Assembly: GCA_900315395.1 (NCBI GenBank) | Contig: OMZC01000063.1 | Location: forward strand, 58,155 to 122,154 | DNA length: 64,000 bases | Origin: an uncultured Gammaproteobacteria bacterium | GTDB lineage: Bacteria; Pseudomonadota; Gammaproteobacteria; Enterobacterales; Succinivibrionaceae | Reading direction: 5' to 3' | Shown here: piece after piece, positions 8,754 to 19,090 of the stretch | How the letters are laid out: every line of letters begins with the position of its first letter | How positions within the stretch are numbered: the stretch's first letter is position 1 | Notes under the pieces: generated by a model | Told to the model about the DNA's origin: nothing | Seen by the model: only the letters and a program-made list of their open reading frames with translations | The model's database searches: none | Translations under genes and position numbers: made by a program

Positions 8754-11539
8754 TGAGCATCTGCCCAATTTGAACTGCAGCCTATTCCTACTTCTAAAGG
8801 AACATCAATTTTGGCTGCGTTTTCCATAATCTCTTTAATTACTTTTAAAGCCTCTTCAACAAAAGTATCTTTAACTTCAAACAGCAATTCATCATGAACC
8901 TGAACTGTCATTCTGACAGTATCATTTGGAAGTGATTTTATCCAATCCATAAGTTTTATCATGGCGTTTTTAATCACATCTGCAGCACTTCCCTGCATAG
9001 GAGCGTTAATAGCTGCGCGCTCAGCTCCTTTTAATAACAGTACATTTGAACTATTGATATTAGCTACAGCAATTTTTCTACCCTCAATGGTAGTTACATA
9101 GCCATGTTTGTGAGCAAAATCTTTAGTCTGCTCCATGTAGTCTTTAACTTTTGGATAACGAGCAAAATAACGCTCAATGTAAACTTTAGCTTCAGACATA
9201 CTCATATGAGTCTGTTTTCTCAAACCAAAAGCTCCCATGCCGTACATCAATCCGAAGTTCGTAGCCTTGGCATGAGCTCTTTCCTGAGGAGTTACCTCCT
9301 CAATTGGTTTTCCTAAAACTTCTGCTGCTGTTGCCTTGTGGACATCGTAACCTGCTCTGAAAGCTTTTAATAAATTAGGATCCTGACTGATGTGAGCAAT
9401 CAGTCTTAATTCAATCTGAGAGTAATCAGCTGAAATCAGACTATAGCCTTCTGGAGCAACAAAAGCCTTTCTGATTAACTTGCCTTCATGAGTTCTAGCT
9501 GGAATATTCTGTAAATTAGGATCAGATGATGATAAACGTCCGGTTACAGTACCTGCCTGATTAAATGAAGTGTAAATTCTGTGGGTCTTAGGGTTAATCA
9601 GAGTTTGCAGTTTTTCTGTATAAGTTGAAATTAACTTTGATAACTCGCGATATCTTAGTACAAGATTTGCAACATCATAGTCATAAGAAATCTGCTCTAA
9701 GATTTCTTCAGCTGTAGAGTATTTTCCATCTTTTGCCTTTTTAGGATAAGGGATCTGCATATCCTCAAAAAGCACTTTTCCTAATTGCTTAGGAGATGAG
9801 ATATTAAATTCCTGTCCGCATGAAACATAAATCTGCTTTTGAATATCTAACAGCTCAATCTTTAAATTCTGGTTCTGTCTTTCTAACTCTTCTTTATCCA
9901 CATAAACGCCAAAAAGCTCCATTTGATAAAGAACTTTCAAGAAAGGCATCTCTTTTTCAAAGAAGATCTCTTTGTCTTTTTCAGACTCATTTAGCTTTTC
10001 AATAAGACAGTTATATAGTCTTAAGGTAACCTCAGCATCTTCTGCTGCATACTCACATACTCTTTCTACAGGAACCTCATTTAAAGGAATTTTCTTTTTA
10101 TCCCCTGTAACTTCCTTGTAAGTAATAGTCTTATATCCTAGGTACTTTTTAGCCAAATCATCCATATTCACAGGATCAGATGAATCTAAAAGGTGAGCTA
10201 ATACCATGGTATCGGCATAGACTTTTTTAACATCCATACCCTGATAGTGCAGAACTAGAAGATCAAACTTGATGTTGTGACCTACAATCTTTACATCATC
10301 CTGATTTAAAACCGGTAACAGCTTTTCTTTAACTTCATCAACACTAAGCTGATTTGGAACACCTAAATAAGTGTGATTAAAAGGAATATAGTATCCTTCC
10401 TTTTGAGCTACACTCAAAGACATACCTATGATTGAACATTCCTCAGGACGAAGTGAGGTAGTTTCAGTATCTAAAGAGACTAATTTAGCTTTTTGAATCT
10501 TGCTACAAAGAGCTTCTAATGAAGGTATATCTGTAATCAGATGGAAGGCACTTCCATAAGATTTAAAATCAACTTCTGATGCGTCATGTTGTGAGAATAA
10601 AGCTTCTAATGAACCTTCAGTTGCCTTTTCACCAGTTTCTGTCAATCCCTGCTCAATTAACTTTTTCTTTGCCTGCTCTAATAATTTAGTAAACTCAAGC
10701 TCTGTAAACACTTTTACAAGATCAACTGTATTCTCTTTAGGTAAAGGTACCTCATCAATTGCAATAGGCAGTTCTACATCAGTCTTAATAGTTGCTAACT
10801 GGTATGACAGTCTGATCTTATCAATTGCAGCAATATATTTAGGAGCAAAGGTCTTAGCGCCTCTAAACTCTAGTGAGGCGATTTTGTCGGTGTGTTTGAA
10901 GATCTCTTCAACCCCACCAATTTCGTTTAAAAGACAAATTGCAGTCTTCTCTCCAGCACCTTTCATACCAGGGATGTTATCAGAGTCATCACCTTTTAAA
11001 GCTAGGTAATCAATAATTAACTCTGGTCCTACACCAAATTTTTCTTTGACTGCTTTAGCATCATAAAAGACGTCTTTCATGGAGTCATAGAGAATTACAT
11101 TATCATCTACAACCTGTGACAAATCCTTATCACCGGTGCAAATTACGGTTTTTATACCGCGTCTTGAAGCTTCTTTAGCGTATGAGCCTAAAACATCATC
11201 AGCTTCAACACCACCTACAGATAACAATGGGAAGCCTAAGGCCTTAACAATTGTATGAACATAAGGCACCTGCTGTATCAATGCTTCAGGCATCTTTGCT
11301 CGATTAGCCTTGTACTCAGGGTACATCTGATGTCTGAACGATTTTTCTTTAGCATCAAAAACCACAATGAATTTTGAGCCATCAAACTTCTTTAAAAGTC
11401 CCTGAAGCATTCTTGTAATAATTAAAGATGCTGCAGTGGGGATCCCTTTTGAATTGGTAAAATTCTGCTTTGATCCGAAAAAGGCTCTGTAAAGAAATGA
11501 TGAACCGTCAACAAGTACTAAAGGTAAAGAATCTGCCAT
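8750..11539 (-). CDS. polA: DNA polymerase I
   Basis: The 929-residue protein has all three PolA domains. The 5'-3' flap nuclease (TGDKDLSQ, GDDSDNIPG) is first. An intact 3'-5' proofreading domain follows, with DTET at 357-360, and then the polymerase (SADYSQIELR near 705, ATNFGLMYGMGAFG, QVHDELLFEV). The proofreading residues are present, unlike in several Gram-positive PolA proteins. It works in Okazaki fragment maturation and excision repair. It converges on lpxH with a 4-bp overlap and no visible terminator. Confidence 0.98.
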   Translation of the reverse strand: MADSLPLVLVDGSSFLYRAFFGSKQNFTNSKGIPTAASLIITRMLQGLLKKFDGSKFIVVFDAKEKSFRHQMYPEYKANRAKMPEALIQQVPYVHTIVKALGFPLLSVGGVEADDVLGSYAKEASRRGIKTVICTGDKDLSQVVDDNVILYDSMKDVFYDAKAVKEKFGVGPELIIDYLALKGDDSDNIPGMKGAGEKTAICLLNEIGGVEEIFKHTDKIASLEFRGAKTFAPKYIAAIDKIRLSYQLATIKTDVELPIAIDEVPLPKENTVDLVKVFTELEFTKLLEQAKKKLIEQGLTETGEKATEGSLEALFSQHDASEVDFKSYGSAFHLITDIPSLEALCSKIQKAKLVSLDTETTSLRPEECSIIGMSLSVAQKEGYYIPFNHTYLGVPNQLSVDEVKEKLLPVLNQDDVKIVGHNIKFDLLVLHYQGMDVKKVYADTMVLAHLLDSSDPVNMDDLAKKYLGYKTITYKEVTGDKKKIPLNEVPVERVCEYAAEDAEVTLRLYNCLIEKLNESEKDKEIFFEKEMPFLKVLYQMELFGVYVDKEELERQNQNLKIELLDIQKQIYVSCGQEFNISSPKQLGKVLFEDMQIPYPKKAKDGKYSTAEEILEQISYDYDVANLVLRYRELSKLISTYTEKLQTLINPKTHRIYTSFNQAGTVTGRLSSSDPNLQNIPARTHEGKLIRKAFVAPEGYSLISADYSQIELRLIAHISQDPNLLKAFRAGYDVHKATAAEVLGKPIEEVTPQERAHAKATNFGLMYGMGAFGLRKQTHMSMSEAKVYIERYFARYPKVKDYMEQTKDFAHKHGYVTTIEGRKIAVANINSSNVLLLKGAERAAINAPMQGSAADVIKNAMIKLMDWIKSLPNDTVRMTVQVHDELLFEVKDTFVEEALKVIKEIMENAAKIDVPLEVGIGCSSNWADAH

Positions 11540-11664
11540 GATATTAACTTCCTAATGTAGATACCTCATTGTATCAGTTCCTTTTATCTTGTAAAAAACT
11601 TGTCTAAAAATATCTTGGTAATAGCTAAAGAAAGTCATAAAATAGCCTGTCTTTTGACAAAGGT

Positions 11665-11700
11665 GAGCCTTAGCGCTTGCTTTGGCTCTTGTTATTTTTA
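11665..11700 (+). promoter_or_regulatory. Leader hairpin upstream of yhhQ
   Basis: GAGCC (11665-11669) pairs with GGCTC (11684-11688), and flanking ACAA/TTGT can extend the stem across a bulge. A T-rich run (TTGTTATTTTTA) follows and the gene starts 21 bases later. It looks like a weak terminator or attenuator. I could not match it to a preQ1 riboswitch consensus. Confidence 0.35.
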
Positions 11701-11721
11701 CTATCCTGAAACGAAAATATT

Positions 11722-12342
11722 ATGAATAATTTTTCTTTCCCTTTAAAAAAGCTTTGGTTTATACACGTATTTATACTTGTTTTAAGTAACTACGCAGTGC
11801 AGATCCCACTTACTATCTTTGGGATCAACACTACATTAGGTACTTTTACCTATCCTTTTATATTCCTGTCTACAGATCTAACAGTCAGAATATTTGGACA
11901 GCACAAAGCTCGTAAAATCGTCTTTATGGCAACTATGCCAGGACTGGTTCTCTCTTATTTTATAGGAGCTCTTTTTGAGCATGGACTATTCCAAGGCTTT
12001 GCTTCTTTAAGTTCATTCTCATACTTTGTATTCAGAATCACTTTAGCATCTCTATCTGCTTACCTTATAGGACAGTTAGCTGATATCTTGGTATTCCAGA
12101 GATTAAGAGAGATGAAGCAGTGGTGGCCAGCCCCTACAGCATCTTCCATTTTTGGTAATTTATTAGATACCTATGCTTTCTTTGCAATCGCTTTCTATCA
12201 CACCAACGATGCATTCATGGCTGAACACTGGATCGGTATTGGCTTTGTTGATTATCTAGTAAAAATCACAGCAAATCTTGTGATTTTCTTACCTGTTTAT
12301 GGCGTGCTTTTAAACTACTTAATCAAGAAGATTGAAGACTAG
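11722..12342 (+). CDS. yhhQ: Queuosine precursor transporter (YhhQ family)
   Basis: This 206-residue integral membrane protein has about six hydrophobic segments. It shows the family pattern VLSNYAVQIP near the N terminus, TYPFIFLSTDLTVRIFG at about 41-57 and a later NLLDTYAFF motif. YhhQ proteins import queuosine precursors such as preQ0/preQ1. With queH in the same window this suggests salvage-based queuosine formation, although no other que gene is present here. Confidence 0.88.
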   Translation: MNNFSFPLKKLWFIHVFILVLSNYAVQIPLTIFGINTTLGTFTYPFIFLSTDLTVRIFGQHKARKIVFMATMPGLVLSYFIGALFEHGLFQGFASLSSFSYFVFRITLASLSAYLIGQLADILVFQRLREMKQWWPAPTASSIFGNLLDTYAFFAIAFYHTNDAFMAEHWIGIGFVDYLVKITANLVIFLPVYGVLLNYLIKKIED

Positions 12343-12482
12343 CTTTATAGAGCTAACCGTATATTGGAAATAGATATACACGGCTAGATAAATAAGCTTG
12401 ATTGAGATTTAATTTCACAAAAGACAACAGAATAATCATCTAATACATGCTAGTATAAAACTAGTTAATTTTTGGAGGATTT

Positions 12483-12809
12483 ATGAGCGATAAAGTTCTG
12501 CATATCAACGATGATCAGTTTGAAAGTGAAGTGATCAACTCTGATAAGCCTGTACTAGTAGACTTTTGGGCAAACTGGTGCGGACCTTGCAAAATGATCG
12601 GTCCTTTTATTGAAGAACTTGCTGATGAAATGGACAATGTTAAGTTTGTTAAAGTAGACATTGATAAGAACTCAGCATATGCAGCAAAGTATGGAGTTAT
12701 GAGTATTCCTAACTTGCTACTGTTCAAAGACGGTGAAATTGTTAACCGCCAGATTGGAGCTTTACCAAAATCAGAGCTTAAAGCTTTCATCGAAAATTCA
12801 ATAAACTAA
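12483..12809 (+). CDS. trxA: Thioredoxin 1
   Basis: The 108-residue protein has the thioredoxin fold with the active site WCGPC at residues 32-36 and the cis-proline loop SIPNLLLF. It is the general cytosolic disulfide reductant. GGAGG lies just before the ATG, and a TG-C-TAGTAT extended -10-like box is at 12448-12456. A strong hairpin follows the stop. Confidence 0.97.
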   Translation: MSDKVLHINDDQFESEVINSDKPVLVDFWANWCGPCKMIGPFIEELADEMDNVKFVKVDIDKNSAYAAKYGVMSIPNLLLFKDGEIVNRQIGALPKSELKAFIENSIN

Positions 12810-12817
12810 AATCTTAT

Positions 12818-12846
12818 CCGGCACTTTTAAGTGCCGGTTCTATATC
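12818..12846 (+). terminator. Intrinsic terminator of trxA
   Basis: CCGGCACT (12818-12825), a TTTA loop and AGTGCCGG (12830-12837) form a perfect 8-bp GC-rich stem followed by TTCTATATC. The U-tract is imperfect. Confidence 0.7.
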
Positions 12847-12973
12847 TGCTTTCTTCGAGCATTCTTAAAGTCACTTCCTAGCTTTATCTTTTCTTTATTT
12901 TTGTTTGGACATAACATTTTTTCTGTCTTATTATTGTTAAAAATTTTCAAATTGAACAAAGAATGGACAAAAT

Positions 12974-13972
12974 ATGAGCACCAATATTCTGCTAATGTGC
13001 GGTGGTGATGGTTCTGAACATGAGATTTCATTGCTATCAGCTAAATTTATCGAAGAACAATTAAAATTAACCAAAGACTTTAACGTAACCAAAGTAGTTA
13101 TCCACAACCACCAGTTTATGGTTGATGACAATGCTTGTGGATACTTTGACGCACAAGGTGACTTTGTATTTGGAGATGAGAAAATAAAAGTTGACTGTGT
13201 TGTTCCTTGCATTCACGGTATTCCAGGTGAAACTGGTGATATCCAGTCTTTCTTAAATATCCAAAATATTCCTTTTATTGGTTGTGATGCAGAAGCTAGC
13301 GGATACTGCTTTAACAAGATCACCACTAAACTTTACTTTGATGCTTTGGGCATTCCAAATACACCATATGCAATCATTCCATTAAAGACAGAGCAGTACA
13401 AAACAGTTGCTCTAGAGTTCTTTGATAAATACAAAGATATCTACGTAAAAGCAGCAAGTCAGGGCTCTTCTGTAGGTTGCTACCATGTAACCAAACGAGA
13501 TGATGTATGGGATAGCATTGTTGAGGCTTTCCAATACAGTACTGAAGTTATCATTGAAAAGAACATCATTCACAGAGAGCTTGAAGTAGCAGCTTATGAG
13601 ATTGATGGTGAGTTAAAGATTACAAATCCAGGTGAAATTATCATTCCGGATAATCTTTTCTACACTTTTGAAGAGAAATATTCAAAAAATTCAGGAACCA
13701 TTACTACTGTAACACCTGAAAATCTTACAAGTGAAGAAATTGCAACAATTCGTGATTTAGCAAGAAGAGCATTCGTTGGATTAAAGTTAAGAGATCTATC
13801 TAGAATTGACTTCTTCTTATCAAAAGAAGACGGTATTCTAATCAATGAGATTAACACCTTCCCAGGCGCAACACCAATTTCAATGTTCCCAAAGATGTTA
13901 GCTCACAATGGCGATAACATGGCAGATTTCCTTGCCAAAGCTGTTAAAAAAGCCATTTTAGAAAAGAAATAA
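12974..13972 (+). CDS. ddlA: D-alanine--D-alanine ligase
   Basis: The 332-residue ATP-grasp ligase joins two D-alanines for peptidoglycan. Visible landmarks are the N-terminal GGDGSEHEISLLSA, a glycine-rich ATP loop SQGSSVG, and the C-terminal metal site EINTFPGATPISMFP. That last motif resembles DdlA (NTxPGFTxISMYP) more than DdlB. It is monocistronic with its own terminator, not inside a division/cell-wall cluster. Confidence 0.93.
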   Translation: MSTNILLMCGGDGSEHEISLLSAKFIEEQLKLTKDFNVTKVVIHNHQFMVDDNACGYFDAQGDFVFGDEKIKVDCVVPCIHGIPGETGDIQSFLNIQNIPFIGCDAEASGYCFNKITTKLYFDALGIPNTPYAIIPLKTEQYKTVALEFFDKYKDIYVKAASQGSSVGCYHVTKRDDVWDSIVEAFQYSTEVIIEKNIIHRELEVAAYEIDGELKITNPGEIIIPDNLFYTFEEKYSKNSGTITTVTPENLTSEEIATIRDLARRAFVGLKLRDLSRIDFFLSKEDGILINEINTFPGATPISMFPKMLAHNGDNMADFLAKAVKKAILEKK

Positions 13973-14396
13973 TTCAAAATTAAGAGTCAATCAAAGCCTA
14001 GAGTTTGTAAAAAAGTCTAGGCTTTTTTTATCTAGAACTTATAAGACTGCACTCTCAATATTCTGCAGATTATTGCAAAATATTAACTCCTCTTATTTTC
14101 AGGTATTATTCTGAATTTCATTCAAGATATAGCTTTTGTATATATCCAAATATATAAAATAAGTATTTTACTTATTACCTACCGATTCATAGACTATTAA
14201 ACAAGCTTAAATGTATATGAATTTTATCTATAAATTATATCGCTAAAAAAACTTCATAAACACAAGATACAAAATAAAATGGCGTTTGCAGAGAAACTAC
14301 TTTTGAACAGTTCCATAAACGACCTCATCTACCTTTAAAGCCCAGCACATATCTCGTAGAGAGATATTTTATTTTTTCTAAATTTTAGGAGATGAA
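13973..14396 (+). promoter_or_regulatory. Long metE upstream region
   Basis: These 424 bases hold no gene. After the ddlA terminator comes TGAATTTCATTCA at 14112-14124, an exact TGAA-N5-TTCA palindrome like the MetR box. Near metE a hairpin ATATCTC-GTAGA-GAGATAT (14349-14367) is followed by TTTATTTTTT. I see no B12-box or SAM-riboswitch core. The hairpin lies 29 bases before the start codon and could be a weak attenuator. Confidence 0.4.
13993..14030 (+). terminator. Intrinsic terminator of ddlA
   Basis: AAAGCCTAGA (13993-14002) pairs with TCTAGGCTTT (14016-14025) around a 13-base loop, and the T-run continues to 14029. Confidence 0.85.
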
Positions 14397-16679
14397 ATGT
14401 CTACTTCAGTAATCGGTTACCCACGTATTGGCTCTTTAAGAGAATTAAAATTTGCACTAGAGGCTTACTTTAAAGGCGAAAAATCAGAAGACGAAATTCA
14501 GTCACTTGCTAAAGAGTTAAGAAAAGAACATCTAACAACTCAGAAGAATGCAGGTATTGATTTCATTTCTTCAAATGATTTCTCATTCTACGATAACACC
14601 TTAGATCAGGCTGTTTTACTCAATATCGTTCCTAAGAGATATCGTGAGCTTGATTTAAGCGCATTAGAAAAATACTTTGCAATTGCTCGTGGTTATCAGG
14701 GCGACAAAGGTAATGTAAAAGCTCTAGCTATGAAGAAGTGGTTCAATACTAACTACCACTACATCGTACCTGAGTTTGAAGACGACACCAAGATTGAGCT
14801 TGTAGGTACCAAACCATTTGATGAGTACACAGAAGCTAAACAGTTAGGCATTGAGACTAAGCCTGTTTTAGTTGGTCCATTTACATTATTAAAGTTAATC
14901 AGATTTACTGGTAAAAAAGGTATTTTGGATGTAAAGGCTGACTTTATCCGTGTTTATTCAGAGATTTTAAAGAAATTCATCAGTCTTGGTACTCAGTGGG
15001 TACAGTTTGATGAACCTTACTTAGTACATGATCTAACTGCTAATGACATTAGATTATTCCAGGATCTATACAGCGCAATTTTAAATAAGAAAGAAAGCAC
15101 CAAGATCTTATTACAGACATACTTCGGTGACGTTCGTGATATTTACACTGTTCTACAGTCATTAAACTTTGATGGTATCGGTCTTGATTTTGTTGAAGGC
15201 AGAAAGACCTTAGATCTTGTAAAAGAACACGGTTTTTCACCAGTTAAGAAGTTATTTGCAGGTGTCGTAAACGGTAAGAACATCTGGAAGAACAACTACG
15301 AAAAGACCTTATCAATTCTAAATACCTTAAAAGAAAAAGATATTCAGACTGTAGTTTCAACTTCATGTTCTCTATTACACGTTCCTTATACCGTTGAAAA
15401 TGAGACTAAGTTAGAAGAGAAGTACAAGAAGCACTTTGCTTTTGCTAAAGAGAAATTAACTGAGTTAAAAGAAATTGACGAGATTTTCGCTTCAGCTAAC
15501 TTCAAGAATAACGAAAAGTATCAGCAGAATGTAGCTCTGTTCAACGAGGACAGACATGCATTTAACGCTGCAGTTGATGCTCGTGTAAAAGCAGTTACCC
15601 CTGAAGATTATGTAAGACAACCTGAGTTTGCTCAAAGAGAAAAGATCCAGAAAGACGAGTTCAAGTTACCTCTATTCCCTACAACTACTATCGGTTCTTT
15701 CCCACAGACTGCTGAAGTTAGAGCAAACAGAAAAGCTTTCAGAACTGGCGAGATTTCTAAAGAACAGTATGTTGATTTCAACAAGAAGAAGATTGCTGAG
15801 TGCATTGCTCTACAAGAAGAGCTTGGTCTTGATGTTCTAGTTCATGGTGAATTTGAGCGTAACGACATGGTTGAATACTTCGGCCAGCACTTAGAAGGAT
15901 ACCTGTTCACTGAAAAAGCTTGGGTTCAGTCATATGGTACAAGATGCGTAAAACCACCAGTAATCTGGGGTGATATTTCAAGAGCTCATCCAATTACTGT
16001 TGATTGGTCAGTATACGCTCAGAGCAAGACTGACAAGCCATTAAAGGGTATGTTAACCGGTCCTGTTACTATCTTGAACTGGTCATTCCCAAGAGAAGAT
16101 ATTCCAATCAAGCAGAGCGTTTTACAGTTAGCTCTTGCTTTAAGAGATGAGGTTTTAGATCTTGAGAAGAACGGCATTAAGATCATTCAGATCGATGAAG
16201 CTGCTCTAAGAGAGAAATTACCTTTAAGAAAGAGTGATTGGTACAGCGAATACTTAGACTTTGCTATTCCATCATTCAGATTAGTTCACTCTGGTGTTAA
16301 AGCTACAACTCAAATTCACACTCATATGTGTTATAGCGAGTTTACAGACATCATCCCTGCAATTGATGACATGGATGCAGATGTAATCTCATTTGAAGCT
16401 TCAAGATCAGATCTGTTAATTCTTGATTCTTTAAAGAAGAACAACTTCAAGACTGAGGTAGGTCCTGGTGTTTACGATATTCACTCACCAAGAATTCCTT
16501 CAAAAGAAGAAATTAAAGTTGTTCTAGAGAAGATCCTTAAGAAGGTCGCTCCTGAGAAGTTATGGGTAAACCCTGACTGTGGTCTAAAGACAAGACAGGA
16601 TAAGGAAGTAAAACCTAGCCTTAAGAATCTTGTTGAGGCTGCAAAGGAATTAAGAAATGAATACAGCAGATCTCTTTAA
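14397..16679 (+). CDS. metE: Cobalamin-independent methionine synthase
   Basis: The 760-residue protein has the two-barrel MetE layout. The N-terminal half begins [20 protein letters not shown]. The catalytic half begins [14 protein letters not shown] and carries the zinc and homocysteine residues in [23 protein letters not shown] and NPDCGLKTR. It transfers the methyl group of 5-methyl-THF-glutamate to homocysteine without B12. AGGAGATGAA precedes the ATG. It overlaps metF by 23 bases, so the two are surely cotranscribed. Confidence 0.98.
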   Translation: MSTSVIGYPRIGSLRELKFALEAYFKGEKSEDEIQSLAKELRKEHLTTQKNAGIDFISSNDFSFYDNTLDQAVLLNIVPKRYRELDLSALEKYFAIARGYQGDKGNVKALAMKKWFNTNYHYIVPEFEDDTKIELVGTKPFDEYTEAKQLGIETKPVLVGPFTLLKLIRFTGKKGILDVKADFIRVYSEILKKFISLGTQWVQFDEPYLVHDLTANDIRLFQDLYSAILNKKESTKILLQTYFGDVRDIYTVLQSLNFDGIGLDFVEGRKTLDLVKEHGFSPVKKLFAGVVNGKNIWKNNYEKTLSILNTLKEKDIQTVVSTSCSLLHVPYTVENETKLEEKYKKHFAFAKEKLTELKEIDEIFASANFKNNEKYQQNVALFNEDRHAFNAAVDARVKAVTPEDYVRQPEFAQREKIQKDEFKLPLFPTTTIGSFPQTAEVRANRKAFRTGEISKEQYVDFNKKKIAECIALQEELGLDVLVHGEFERNDMVEYFGQHLEGYLFTEKAWVQSYGTRCVKPPVIWGDISRAHPITVDWSVYAQSKTDKPLKGMLTGPVTILNWSFPREDIPIKQSVLQLALALRDEVLDLEKNGIKIIQIDEAALREKLPLRKSDWYSEYLDFAIPSFRLVHSGVKATTQIHTHMCYSEFTDIIPAIDDMDADVISFEASRSDLLILDSLKKNNFKTEVGPGVYDIHSPRIPSKEEIKVVLEKILKKVAPEKLWVNPDCGLKTRQDKEVKPSLKNLVEAAKELRNEYSRSL

Positions 16680-17517
16680 ACAGAAGACTGTATTCTCACT
16701 AGAAGTATTCCCTCCTAAGAGGGAATCTTCCTTACAGTCAATTTACAATGCCTTTGAAAATTTAAAGGAAATCCACCCAGACTTTATTTCTGTAACCTAT
16801 GGCGCGGGTGGTTCCTCTAACATTAACGCTACAGCTAATATTGCTGACAGACTGGTTCACAACTATGGTTATACCGCTGTTGCGCATTTAGCTGGTATCG
16901 GTCTTAAGAAAGCTGATGTTGACCATATCATTGATAATCTGTTACCAATGGGCGTAAATAACATCTTAGCTTTAAGAGGCGATGAGCGCGAAGGCATTGA
17001 GAAAGGTGACTTTGAGCATGCAGTTGACTTAATCTCTTACATTAAAGGAAAGTATGGCGATAAAGTAAATATTATTGCAGCCTGCTATCCTGAAGGTCAC
17101 ATAGAAGCTCATAACATTGTTGAAGATGTTAAGCACTTAAAAGAGAAGGTTGATGCTGGTGCAAGTCAGCTCATCACTCAGCTGTTTTTCAACAATGACA
17201 GTTTCTACCGTTTCAAGGAAAGATGCGATCTTGTAGGTATCAAAGTACCTATTCAGGCTGGAATTATGCCTGTTGCAAATAAGAAGCAAATCGAAAGGAT
17301 CGTGACCTTGTGTGGAGTAGAGTTACCTACTAAATTTACCAAGATCATGAGTAGATATGAAGATAACCCAGAGGCTCTAAGAGATGCTGGTATTGCCTAT
17401 GCAATTGACCAGATTGTTGATTTGATCACTCAAGGTGTTGATGGTATTCATCTGTATACAATGAACAATCCTTATATTGCAACTAGGATCCACGAAGCCA
17501 TCAAGAACTTAATTTAA
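16657..17517 (+). CDS. metF: 5,10-methylenetetrahydrofolate reductase
   Basis: The 286-residue flavoprotein makes 5-methyl-THF, the methyl donor used by MetE. Family signatures include FSLEVFPPK near residue 14, [15 protein letters not shown] and AGIMPV. Translation starts 23 bases inside the metE frame, implying translational coupling. Two tandem terminators follow. Confidence 0.97.
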   Translation: MNTADLFKQKTVFSLEVFPPKRESSLQSIYNAFENLKEIHPDFISVTYGAGGSSNINATANIADRLVHNYGYTAVAHLAGIGLKKADVDHIIDNLLPMGVNNILALRGDEREGIEKGDFEHAVDLISYIKGKYGDKVNIIAACYPEGHIEAHNIVEDVKHLKEKVDAGASQLITQLFFNNDSFYRFKERCDLVGIKVPIQAGIMPVANKKQIERIVTLCGVELPTKFTKIMSRYEDNPEALRDAGIAYAIDQIVDLITQGVDGIHLYTMNNPYIATRIHEAIKNLI

Positions 17518-17547
17518 GTTAAGAATTCCGATTTAATCCCCAATAAA

Positions 17548-17584
17548 AAAGCTCTGCAGATTTAACTCTCAGAGCTTTGTTTTA
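17548..17584. terminator. Bidirectional terminator between metF and rho
   Basis: AAAGCTCTG (17548-17556) pairs with CAGAGCTTT (17570-17578). The plus-strand tail is GTTTTAT and the minus-strand tail TTTTTTATTG, so it can stop both metEF and rho transcripts. Confidence 0.8.
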
Positions 17585-17614
17585 TCTGACCTTTCGGTCA
17601 GATAATTTTTTTTG
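17584..17614 (+). terminator. Second terminator after metF
   Basis: ATCTGACC (17584-17591), a TTTC loop and GGTCAGAT (17596-17603) are followed by AATTTTTTTTG on the plus strand. It backs up the preceding hairpin and ends only 13 bases from the rho stop codon. Confidence 0.8.
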
Positions 17615-17626
17615 TTTTACATTCAG

Positions 17627-18889
17627 TTACTTTGATCTTGCCATAGCTGTAAAGAACTCTTCATTAGTCTTTGTCAGCTTTAACTTATCAATTAAGAACT
17701 CAGTAGCCTCAATTTCACCCATTGGATGTAAGAACTTACGTAAGATCCACATCTTCTGAAGCTCATCAGCACTGGTAATGAGTTCTTCACGTCTAGTACC
17801 AGATCTTGTAACATCAATAGCAGGATATACTCTCTTCTCAGAGATCTTTCTTGATAAATGAAGTTCCATATTACCAGTTCCCTTGAACTCTTCGTAAATA
17901 ACTTCATCCATCTTTGAGCCTGTATCAATCAGAGCAGTAGCAATAATAGTTAAAGAACCACCTTCTTCAACGTTTCTAGCAGCACCGAATAATCTCTTAG
18001 GTCTCTGTAAAGCATTAGCATCAACACCACCAGTTAATACCTTTCCTGATGATGGAACAACAGTGTTATATGCACGAGCTAAACGGGTAATAGAGTCCAT
18101 TAGGATCACAACATCATGTTTGTGCTCAACTAAACGCTTTGCCTTCTCGATTACCATTTCAGCAACCTGAACGTGACGAGCTGCAGGCTCATCGAAGGTA
18201 GAAGCTACAACTTCACCTTTAACCATACGCTGCATTTCGGTAACTTCTTCAGGACGCTCGTCGATAAGAAGAACAATCAGAGTACATTCTGGATATTTAC
18301 TTGAAATTGAATGTGCTACGTTCTGTAAAAGCATGGTTTTACCAGCTTTAGGAGGAGCAACAATCAGACCACGCTGACCTTTACCTACAGGAGCTACAAG
18401 ATCAATAACTCTAGCGGTTAAATCTTCCTGTGAGCCGTTGCCTAGCTCTAGGCGCATTCTTTCCTGTGGAAATAAAGGAGTAAGGTTTTCAAATAGGATC
18501 TTGTGGCGTGAATTTTCTGGATCGTCAAAGTTAACTGCGTCAACTTTCAATAATGCGAAGTATCTTTCACCTTCTTTTGGTGGACGAATTTTGCCTGAAA
18601 TTGAATCACCAGTTCTTAAGTTAAAACGTCTTACTTGACTTGGAGATACATAAATATCGTCAGGACCTGCTAAATAAGAACTGTCTGCACTTCTTAAAAA
18701 GCCAAAGCCATCAGGTAAAATTTCGATGACACCTTCACCGTAGATGTCCTCACCATTTTTTGAAGAAAACTTTAATAATTGGAAGATGATTTCTTTTTTG
18801 CTTAAACGGGCTACGTTTTCGATGCCGTTCTGTTCACACATTTGAACTAATTGTGCAACAGGCGTATTTTTAAGTTCGGTAAGATTCAT
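17627..18889 (-). CDS. rho: Transcription termination factor Rho
   Basis: The 420-residue hexameric RNA helicase has the N-terminal helix bundle and the RNA-binding cold-shock-like fold (GFGFLRS near 61-67). The P-loop APPKAGKTM is at 178-186, followed by [19 protein letters not shown] and [11 protein letters not shown]. Length and motifs are normal, with no extra N-terminal insertion. The upstream leader holds a perfect hairpin next to the start codon. No strong Shine-Dalgarno is visible, which may relate to autoregulation. Confidence 0.98.
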   Translation of the reverse strand: MNLTELKNTPVAQLVQMCEQNGIENVARLSKKEIIFQLLKFSSKNGEDIYGEGVIEILPDGFGFLRSADSSYLAGPDDIYVSPSQVRRFNLRTGDSISGKIRPPKEGERYFALLKVDAVNFDDPENSRHKILFENLTPLFPQERMRLELGNGSQEDLTARVIDLVAPVGKGQRGLIVAPPKAGKTMLLQNVAHSISSKYPECTLIVLLIDERPEEVTEMQRMVKGEVVASTFDEPAARHVQVAEMVIEKAKRLVEHKHDVVILMDSITRLARAYNTVVPSSGKVLTGGVDANALQRPKRLFGAARNVEEGGSLTIIATALIDTGSKMDEVIYEEFKGTGNMELHLSRKISEKRVYPAIDVTRSGTRREELITSADELQKMWILRKFLHPMGEIEATEFLIDKLKLTKTNEEFFTAMARSK

Positions 18890-18908
18890 AGACTAAATTA
18901 ACAAACTT

Positions 18909-18927
18909 ACTGTATGGGGAATACAGT
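18909..18927 (-). promoter_or_regulatory. Hairpin in the rho leader
   Basis: ACTGTAT-GGGGA-ATACAGT is a perfect 7-bp inverted repeat located 19-38 bases before the rho ATG, overlapping the place where the ribosome would bind. A second inverted repeat, CACGAC/GTCGTG, lies at 19001-19018. A role in rho autocontrol is an inference. Confidence 0.35.
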
Positions 18928-19090
18928 ATAAGATTAGATTCTCTAAAAAAATAAAATAGGAAATTCCTGTGTGAAAAACACTTCAAGATCCATGTGATCG
19001 CACGACAGACACGTCGTGAGATAATATTAACACAAAATTAGTAGCATTTTATTTTTTTCACAAAGATATTTGTGCAGGTTTGTCATAAAA

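Noticed and set aside
11640-11721. preQ1 riboswitch before yhhQ
   Set aside because: A hairpin is present, but the short pseudoknot loop and A-rich tail of preQ1-I and the larger folds of the other classes are not recognisable.
14030-14396. Cobalamin or SAM riboswitch before metE
   Set aside because: The gap is long and has hairpins, but I see neither the B12-box core nor the SAM-I junction sequences.
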